From the NCBI GenBank assembly GCA_008694505.1, contig VZDJ01000033.1:4951091-5015090 (forward strand): a stretch of 64,000 bases of DNA, read 5' to 3'. Of this stretch, positions 56,515-64,000 are shown one piece after another. This DNA comes from Cyanoderma ruficeps. Lineage: Eukaryota; Chordata; Aves; Passeriformes; Timaliidae. How positions within the stretch are numbered: the first letter of the stretch is position 1; each line of letters begins with the position of its first letter. The position numbers and the translations under genes are program-made. The notes under the pieces are model-generated. The model was not told where the DNA came from, did not search any database, and worked only from the letters and a program-made list of their open reading frames with translations.

Positions 56515-56670
56515 AGAACCATGGAATGGTTTGGGTTGGAAGGGACCTTAAAGATCATCGAATTCCACCTCCTGCCATGGGCAGGGACATCTTCCACTAT
56601 CTCAGGGTGCTCCGAGCTCCATCCAACCTGGCCTCAGACACTTCCAGAAATACAGGGGCGGCCCTGGCAT
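56515..56670 (-). mobile_element. CR1 LINE 3' terminal fragment
   Basis: Reverse copy: accatggaatggtttgggtt, ggaagggaccttaaagatca, cctgccatgggcagggacat and atccaacctggcctcagaca; truncated soon after. Confidence 0.93.
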
Positions 56671-57179
56671 GTACTCTTGCAAGGATTTGTAGTCTACCAG
56701 AACCTCAGCTGCCAAAAGAGAGATTCTGTGGCCTGTGTTTCTTGGTTTAGGTGCCTAAGTTCTTCCTCCTTCACTGCCATTACCTGCAGGCAGGGAGGTG
56801 GGGTGGGAGAGGCAGATCCAGTGGGGCATCTCTGGGGTCCCAGCTGAGGCTGCAGCAAGCCCCACTGTGAGCCGTGTGTCTGCAGCAAAGTTGGCTTTTG
56901 GTTCCCTTCCAAATTCCTCTGGCAGCTGATCCGTGTTTGCTGCTGTGGGATGCAAACATTGCATGGGATGCAGGATGTCCAGTGTTCTGCAGTGAGACTG
57001 GGGATTAAGGGCTTCTTCAGCTTCAGCCTCTTCCCCTTCCCACTAAATCTTTTATCTGGTGTCTGCCAGGTCTCCCAGCAGCTTTGGTGGTGGAGGATCT
57101 GAGCTGTGTTTTCCCCCTCTCCTGAATCCCAGCTGCTCTCTGCACACACTCCCTAAACAAGGGAGCAGGGCCCTGAGCA
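56671..57179. other. unique sequence, no gene seen
   Basis: No feature recognised. Confidence 0.45.
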
Positions 57180-57500
57180 TGAATTAGCAGATTAAACATC
57201 ACTTTTTTTTTTTTTGTGGGTTGGTTTATTTTATTATTTTTTATGAAGCATCTTTTATAGCTATGCTGGGGTTAGATTTCATCTAACCCTTGTTTATTTT
57301 CTTTGCCAGCCCGAGTTTATGGAGGAGGGAAGGGATGTTATATCAATAGGGGAGTGGCTATTGACACTTGCTGCTATGAAGTGCCTTTATGTGCTTTCAA
57401 ATGGCAGGATTATGCTCTGGATGGCTCCATGCCGGAATTGTCTCCTGCTCCATTAACAGCTGAGAGATGGAGGTGTGAACTGATTGTGGGGGTCTGACAT
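57180..57500. promoter_or_regulatory. candidate conserved block with perfect hairpin
   Basis: Begins with a T run (57202-57215) and AT-rich sequence, then a perfect inverted repeat GGGTTAGAT (57269-57277) / ATCTAACCC (57281-57289) with a 3-nt loop, and continues as repeat-free sequence to about 57500. Candidate regulatory or structured-RNA element. Confidence 0.33.
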
Positions 57501-58934
57501 GAAGGAGGGCTGAATATTGAACGGGTGTGTTGCACCCACTCTGGCTCTTTTCCCTCTTTTTTTTTTTTTTTATTGAAGAAGAATTCCTACTTCTGAGGAT
57601 ATGCTGAAATTCAGCCTGCTGGGATTCACACCTCCCTCCCAGCAAACCCTTGTGCAGCACAGTCCAGTGCATCCTTGGCTAAGGATTCCTGAGGGTGGTG
57701 AGAAAACCTTGAGACCTGGTTTTTAGCGGTTCTAATTTCTCCTCATTCTCATGCAGCTGTTTCCCATTCAGCTCCTGGTGTCTGGACTGGGAAGGTTCCC
57801 ATGTCCAAGCCTCACACCAAACCAGTTTAATGAGAAAGACACTTAAAACAGCAATAATGCCTGGATTCAGGTCATGGAAGGATGGGATGTTTCAGGAAGA
57901 ACAGGGAGCTCAGCAGAGTCCTGTTTGAGTCTCCCAAACTGGGCAGCAGCTCTGCTGAGCACAGTCCTAAAACACCGTCCTAAGGCAGGGTTTGTGCCCA
58001 CGGATCTCTCCCAGCATCCAAGATTTGAAGCTCAGTGTTCAGTCCTGCCCCAGCTGTTTTTGCCTGCTGTCCTGCCAGCTGCTCACACTGCAGGCACTGA
58101 ATGTCCTCTGGATACATCCATGGATTTTTCCCTTGCCCAACAAGTCTGAACATGCTAAAGATCAAGTGAATGTGGTTGGCACTTCCCACCAATAATTAGA
58201 AATGAAAGCAAGCATGAAATAAACGTCTGGGTTATTCTCATGAAAAATTGAGACTCAAACAGGGATTTCAGAAGCCAGGCTTCTGCCTTTCATTTCAGAT
58301 TTTGGCCTCCTTTTGTCTTTGAAAAAAAGGAAAATCTAAGTGTAGTGTCTGGGAGCTGGGAACCTCTCCTGCCCCAGGCTTCTCACTGTCATTGATGTCT
58401 CTTCTCATGCTACGGGAACACCAGTGCCGAATCTGGTGGCCAGTCTGGGTCACTGGGGATCCTCCCCACCCCTTCCACATGCTCTGAGAAGGGAGGTTAA
58501 CTGAGGAGAAGAGGTTTCCCTGTATCCCCTAAAATCTGCCTTTGAGCAGAGCTGGGTTTGCAGCCACAAACCAAAGGAAACCTCCCAAGCCGCAAGAACA
58601 AATGGAATAATGAAGCCCAGATAATTTGAATGGGGGTGGTTAGTAGAGGGTTTTGCTGCTCCTTGGACCTGCTAAGTTGTCCTGCCCAGAGGTAGTGCAT
58701 CCTGCTTGGAATAACTAACTTTGGATCACTCGTTTTTCCCTCTGGCCATCCACTCCTGCTCTGGTTCCTGTTGTGCTCATGAGAAAATGAAATTATCAGC
58801 ATCGTCCCAGCTCGTCCCAGCTTGACTTCTCTGCCAGAGCTGGAGCTGGGCTGCTCAGAGGAGCTCCTGGTGGCCCCTGTCAGTGCTGATTCTGCTTGTG
58901 GAGGGAAATGGTGCAGAACCTCTTTCCCACAGAG
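57501..58934. other. unique sequence, no gene seen
   Basis: T run at 57556-57572; no exon or repeat family recognised. Confidence 0.45.
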
Positions 58935-59030
58935 ACCAGAGAGTCCCAGAATAGTTTTGGCTGGAAGAGATGCTCAAGGCCATCTCATTCCACACCTCTG
59001 CCATGGACAAGGACACCTTCCAGCAGAGAG
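58935..59030 (-). mobile_element. CR1 LINE 3' fragment, strongly diverged
   Basis: Degenerate reverse terminus gagtcccagaatagttttgg, then ctggaagagatgctcaaggc and cctctgccatggacaaggac. Identity is visibly lower than in neighbouring copies. Confidence 0.7.
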
Positions 59031-59699
59031 GCCTGCTCAGATCCTCATGGAGATGATCCATGACCTGCAGGATGAGGCACTGGCAGATCACCCTACTCCA
59101 GATAATTCCGTGGAGTGGCACCGTCGATAAACACCCTCGTCATTACATGATTCATTACCAGACCTCAGGATCTGGATTTCAGCTGCCCCACAGTTAAGAG
59201 TCATCATTCCCTTATTCCTTGACAGATCAGGAACAGTTTTTGTTATTCCCATTGCCCCCTGGGGCTTGCACCTTCTCAGCCAAGGAATCTCAGGAATGGA
59301 GGAACTATGACGTGAAGAAGAACACGGTGTCTTTGTCCTGCTGCCACTGCAGACGGCACAGGGAGGGGAAGATCCCGGAGATCCCGTGTGCTGCAGGCTT
59401 CTTTTGCTCAGGGTTGGACCCCTGCCCAAGAAAAGCCACTTGAGGACTTTGGTGCTGCAAACCTTTTCCATACCCTCATGAGAATGGTGACCTGGACTTC
59501 CCTCCTCCACCCCAGACAAATCCCATCGAGTCCCAGAGGTGAGTGAGGCAGAGCCACAGAGCCCTGCAGCTCTTCCTGCTGGAGGGCTGTGATGGGTTCT
59601 GCCTGTCCCTTCAAACCACAGCCAGAGAGACGGGAAGGGAGGGAAATGGGGGGAAAAGGGAGGAAGGAGACACAAAGGCTGAGGCTTTGCTACAAAGGG
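59031..59699. other. unique sequence, no gene seen
   Basis: No feature recognised; a 195-codon minus-strand frame (59088-59675) has no known domain. Confidence 0.45.
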
Positions 59700-60340
59700 A
59701 ACACAGCACTCCCCAGTCTAATATCTGCCCTTTATTCTGCATTACAATATCTGCAGACTTCCAGACTGGACACGATGCCGGAATCAAGGCTGAAATTACT
59801 TTTCAGCCATTCATTCATAACTGTTGTGTTTAAAAAAAAAAAAAGAAGAAGAAGAAGAAGGAAAAAAAGAGGGAGAGACAAGGTGGGGGAAACAAAAGTA
59901 AATACAAAAAGAGAAATGTTAACATGTGTGGCACAGAATGTGTATGGCAGACAAAGCTCTGCTTGTTCTGCCACAAAGGCTTTGAAAAGCAGGTGTCATA
60001 GCAGCTGTACAAGGTTAAAGCACAGGGACCATTATGTACAAAATGAGGGAGTCTTTATCCACAGTCTGCTTCAGCTCTTAAGAATGTGCTTCCTATTGTG
60101 CCAGTGTTTGCTGGAAGGACTCCATCCACACAATGGAGAAATTTTTCATTCTCACCTTCCCCCCAACCTCCGTTCCACCATCCAAATCTACAGTTATGGA
60201 TATAATACAGACCTCTGGCATTCAAGGTCCTCATTGCCCCACACTTCTGAAACAAAAGCTATTGTGCTGCACCATGAAAGGCGCCTGCGGCAGAATAAAG
60301 CCCTTCAGCGGAGGACCCTGAGAGAGTATTTGTGAGGCTC
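59700..60340. promoter_or_regulatory. candidate conserved block containing A/GAA-rich run
   Basis: Repeat-free flanks (CTGCATTACAATATCTGCAG, 59737-59756, and GGTTATAG-like patches) around a low-complexity A then GAA run (59829-59875). Candidate by composition only. Confidence 0.28.
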
Positions 60341-60984
60341 TCTCCAAAGTTAAAATCCTGGTGAAAACAAAACGCTTCCAATTAAAAATGCTCCCTCACT
60401 TTGTTTTGTGTGGTTCGTTTCCTTTGCTCCCTCTCCCCCCCTCAGAGATGTCCAGAGAGATCCTCGTACAAAAAGACAAGTGACCTGTCCTTGTTTTCGT
60501 TCTCAAAAGGAAAGATGGAAAAGCAGGAATGCACGGCTTGGGAGACAAGCAGCATTATTAAAAGAAAGAAGTTGGAAAGCAGGCCAGGAATCATCTTCTT
60601 CCCAGTGGGCAGTGGGATAGGCTGGCGTGCTCTGAAACACGAGGTATGAGCTCAGCAATGACACACATTTTTTGGTATTAGCAAGGGGGTAACAGAACTA
60701 TCCCATTCCCAGCTTTTCCATATCCTTCCCCACAGCACATCCTCAGGTGTCTCCTAGAGGGAGCAGGACAGATGGTCCCTAAATTATCTGATTCGTCCCT
60801 TGGGCTTCTCTTTTAGGCATAGCAGTGTCACAGGAATGGAGCTGGCTCCTGTTGCCTGTCCCCAGCCCAGAACATCCTTACCAAGAATGAACACTCAACC
60901 AAAGCCTGAAGCCACCAGAGATCAGTGAGCACTTTGCTGTCACCTCCAGGAGATGCCGCTGGAACAAACCCAACCTCTTATTCC
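60341..60984. other. unique sequence, no gene seen
   Basis: No feature recognised. Confidence 0.45.
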
Positions 60985-61243
60985 AGAAATATTCACGGAA
61001 TCCCATAACGAGCCAGGCTGGAAGGGACCGCAGTGGTCACCTGGTGCCAGCTCCCTGCTCCAGCAGGGCCATCCCAGGGCACATGGCACAGATTGTGTCC
61101 ACACAGCTCCGCAATGTCCCTGGTGAGTTGGACTCCACAGCCTCTCTGGGATCTGTTCAGGGCTCTGTCACTGCCCAGGAAAGTTCTTCCTTCTGTCCAG
61201 GTGGAACTTCCCAGGCATCAGTTTCCCATTGCCTCTTATCCCT
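60985..61243 (-). mobile_element. CR1 LINE 3' region, copy 2 of an inverted identical pair
   Basis: Reverse copy: terminus attcacggaatcccataacg, gagccaggctggaagggacc, through the ggtggaacttcccaggcatc and cattgcctcttatccctggg blocks. It shares a 153-bp identical core with the copy at 53.8 kb. Confidence 0.93.
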
Positions 61244-62267
61244 GGGCATTGAGACGGTTCCACATAATTTCTGTCTTGAGCTGCCACTCCCTTCTTCCCA
61301 TGGGATGTTTTCTCTTGTTTGTGGCGTGGTCCTTACTGGCTTGCACACCCTTCCTGGGCTCTGGAAGCATCGGGGTGTAACTGAGGAGGCAGCACAAGGC
61401 TGGAATCTGCTGAGTGTGACTGAAATGAGGGGGACACCCAAGGAATATTGACTGAGCTGGCAGGGAGTCGATGTCCCCAGGGTGGTGACTCACCCCCCAG
61501 AGGGTACAGTGAGGTGGAAACTCCTGGCTGTAGAGGGGGTGTGTGCAAGGGTGGCTGTGTTAGGCACCCCAGATCTGTGCCTCAAATTTCCCACATTTAT
61601 CACTGTCTTTGGGACTGGAGAGAGCAAATCATGGAAGGCAGAGACAGTTTGAGCTTGTTTTGTCCATAGCTGGCTGTTTTCAGTATGAATTTTGCATTCA
61701 GTGTGTGTCTGGTGGGGTGTTGAGCCAGGGAAGGGAATCTTTGGCTCAGCAGCTCCTGCAGCCCATGGCGAGCACCACTCGGTGTAAATAATGTCCCTTT
61801 GAGACATGATGTCCCTTTGCCTGGCCTGTGACACCAACCCCAGCCAGCACCCAGGATGCTGAGTGGGATTTGCACAGATAAGGACAAGGAATTAAGCCCC
61901 AGGATGCCTTGCACTCCAGCAGGTGACAAAGGCTGGAGCTGTTCTTCCATCCTCGTGCCCTTGGGTGGGAGGTCAGCTGGCAGTCTCCAGGTAAGGATCC
62001 CCCTCTGCCTCCTCCCCAGCGTCCCCCATTCCCTGAGGGCCTCCCCTGCAGTAGCAATGTCTGTTCCATCAGCACCTGCCAAAGGTTTGGGCACTGCACG
62101 TGTGACCAGGTGCTGGTGTGACACACTGGTTGCTGAGCTCTGTGCATGCACAGCCTTGGTGACATCTTCCTGGGTGTGATTCGAGTTATAAATGACAGGA
62201 GTTAAGGACAGGGACCAGGATGAAAAACCAGAGATGGCGTGTGGAGGGTGGCCCTCCAAAACCAGGA
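61244..62267. other. unique sequence, no gene seen
   Basis: Frames up to 249 codons (minus, 61600-62349) are partly CR1-derived at the right end and show no domain. Confidence 0.45.
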
Positions 62268-62485
62268 TGCTCACAGAATCCCAGAATGGTTTGAGTTGGA
62301 AGGACCTCAAAGCCCATCCAGCTGCAGCCCCCGCCATGGGTAGGGACATGTTCCACTAGCCCAGGTTGCTCCAAGCCCCATCCAACCTGGCCTTGGACAT
62401 TTCCAGGGATCCAGGGACAGCCGCAGATGCTCTGGGCAACTTGTGCCAGGGCCTCACCACCCTCATGACGAGGTATTCCTTCCTA
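62268..62485 (-). mobile_element. CR1 LINE 3' fragment
   Basis: Reverse copy: ctcacagaatcccagaatgg, tttgagttggaaggacctca, ccatccaacctggccttgga and the ttgtgccagggcctcaccac block. Confidence 0.95.
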
Positions 62486-63189
62486 GAAACTTACCAGCTT
62501 CTCTTGACACTTTGCCATCAATTGAGTTATAAAACTCTCTTGAGGAACTCTCTTGTTCCCGGATTGTGAGAAGCATTTGAGCCTCTCTCTGTGTGCTCCC
62601 TAATGTGTTCTATTTGTGTTGTGTTTTAATCACCTGGGTACTTTTTGAACCCTGCTTCCAGGGAGCTGATGCTGTCACTGTACCTTTGTCAGGTCTATTC
62701 CCAGCTGGATTTCCCTCTGGCACTGGTGTTAGCACCCCGCCCTTTCCTTTGCAGTGACAGTGACACTGTGATCCTGGAGGGGTTAATCCCAGCTGACAAC
62801 TGGACCATTTCCATGAGCCCCAGAGTGAATTAATGCCAGGTGTGGGGGAAGGGTGGACATCATGGCTTTGCTTCTGGACACGGAGATCTTTCGAGTATGA
62901 AACCCAATGTTTGGGGCCACTGAGGCAGAGTGACAACAACTGCACTGCCAGTTCCTCCTTTGTGACACAATCATCCCCCTTTCAAGGTGTACAGATGTCC
63001 TCTAGAATGAAGATCCAGTGGCAAATAGCCCATGAACAGTTTTTCTGCTCTTGGCACTACCACCTTCCTCAGAAGAGACTTGGATTCACAGTTCTTGTGT
63101 GGTTTGTGGGAAGAGGGAGAAATGGAGCTGGGAAAGCAGCTGATGTCAAGAAATGAGCTAATGAAGGGAGATCACAAAGTGTGCAACCC
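62486..63189. other. unique sequence, no gene seen
   Basis: No feature recognised. Confidence 0.45.
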
Positions 63190-63480
63190 CAGACGCTTCT
63201 ATCTTTCTCTCCAGTTACCTTGGTAACTGGGTAGTGATATGATGTTGCTTGGTTTTGTATCCTGCAAGTAAAAGAAGCTCAAAGTACCCACCACTGGCAA
63301 AAATATTGGGAAGATATCACATTCATCTACAAAACAACAATTAAGTTGTGGCCTTGCTAGATGCTGTATCGAAGGGGGAATGTATCTCCCCCAAAGCCTG
63401 GATGAAATGACTTCTATTTTCCTATGAGCCAGCAATTTAGTGCAGCTTTTGATGGGATTTCTCAGGGCCAAATCAAAGGG
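63190..63480. promoter_or_regulatory. candidate element with RFX X-box palindrome
   Basis: The perfect inverted repeat CCAGTTACC-TT-GGTAACTGG (63211-63230) contains GTTACC-TT-GGTAAC, a near-ideal RFX-family X-box. AT-rich repeat-free sequence with GGGCCAAATCAAAGGG (63466-63481) follows. RFX factors bind such sites in promoters and enhancers, classically of ciliary genes. No gene start is visible nearby, so a distal enhancer role is inferred. Confidence 0.45.
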
Positions 63481-64000
63481 ATCACCCCAGGACGGCTCTT
63501 TTCAGGGACACGGCTCACTGAGGCTCTACATCCTTTCCTCTGTGGGCCTTTCTGCTGATGATAATGTTGTTTAAAGGCAGATATGGACTCCTGGTGAACA
63601 GAGATGGGCATAGACTACGTGTGATGGACTTTCTTAAAGGGGATGTGGAAAATCCAGCAGCTCCCAGGGGTGTGGAGACACCCCTGACATGAGGAATGAC
63701 ATTTGGTGTCAACAGCGGGCCTGGGCAGGGCTGCATCCAGTGACCTCTGTGGGCCAGGGCTGGACTCACTGGAGCTGCCAGGAGCTCATTCTTTCCCCCA
63801 GTTCTCAGATACTGGGCATTTATTCTCTCTAAGGGGTTCAGCAGTGCTGCCACATCCCAGTAACTTTCCCCAGCACTCCTCTAGCTCTGCTCAGCCCCAC
63901 TGGGTGGGATGGTTTGGAGTGGTCAGAATGGAAATGGACTTTTTTCCAGCCACTCTACCTGACCAACCAGCATCTCTTGCTGCTGTATTTCCCTTTTCCA
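63481..64000. other. unique sequence to window end, no gene seen
   Basis: No exon, repeat family or RNA gene recognised. Confidence 0.45.

Noticed and set aside
11600..64000. Search for exons of CLDN18, A4GNT or DZIP1L, genes I recall near SOX14 in other vertebrates
   Set aside because: None of the translated frames resembles these proteins, so the neighbours must lie outside the window.

Overview
This is a vertebrate, almost certainly avian and probably songbird, genomic window. It holds about 19 CR1 LINE fragments with the bird-type 3' end, two LTR-like segments resembling avian endogenous retrovirus LTRs, and one protein gene whose product is the full-length transcription factor SOX14. 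Species and chromosome cannot be read from the sequence. There is no sign of prokaryotic genes, CRISPR arrays, tRNA or rRNA.

Layout. Bases 1-2.7 kb hold a 56-bp minisatellite, one CR1 fragment and unremarkable sequence. From 2.7 to 11.6 kb lies the SOX14 locus. It has an AT-rich upstream block with GATA-like motifs, an octamer/SOX/CCAAT block beside a 21-N gap, and a CpG island of about 1.9 kb. The intronless 240-codon CDS (5572-6294) follows, with a 3' UTR of about 1 kb ending at a canonical poly(A) signal (7289-7294). Downstream, GC-rich islands alternate with AT-rich blocks containing SOX/TCF, TALE, GATA and forkhead motif arrangements. From 11.6 to 64 kb no credible coding exon is visible. 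This looks like a gene desert made of unique sequence, CR1 fragments, short tandem repeats, a 648-N gap, two LTR-like segments, one ancient palindromic element and several AT-rich blocks that resemble conserved non-coding elements.

How it fits together. SOX14 is a SoxB2-class HMG-box repressor used in neural, notably GABAergic, interneuron specification. A small intronless regulator set in several CpG islands and next to a desert is the usual arrangement for a developmental gene with long-range enhancers. The enhancer calls are inferences from base composition and motif arrangement. They need cross-species alignment, which could not be run.

No new multi-gene system was found. The observations most worth a second look are the long palindromic element at 34.8-35.2 kb, the RFX-type palindrome at 63.2 kb, the motif-dense module and long polypyrimidine tract 3' of SOX14, the SOX-motif cluster at 9.8 kb, and a 153-bp identical inverted CR1 pair 7 kb apart.
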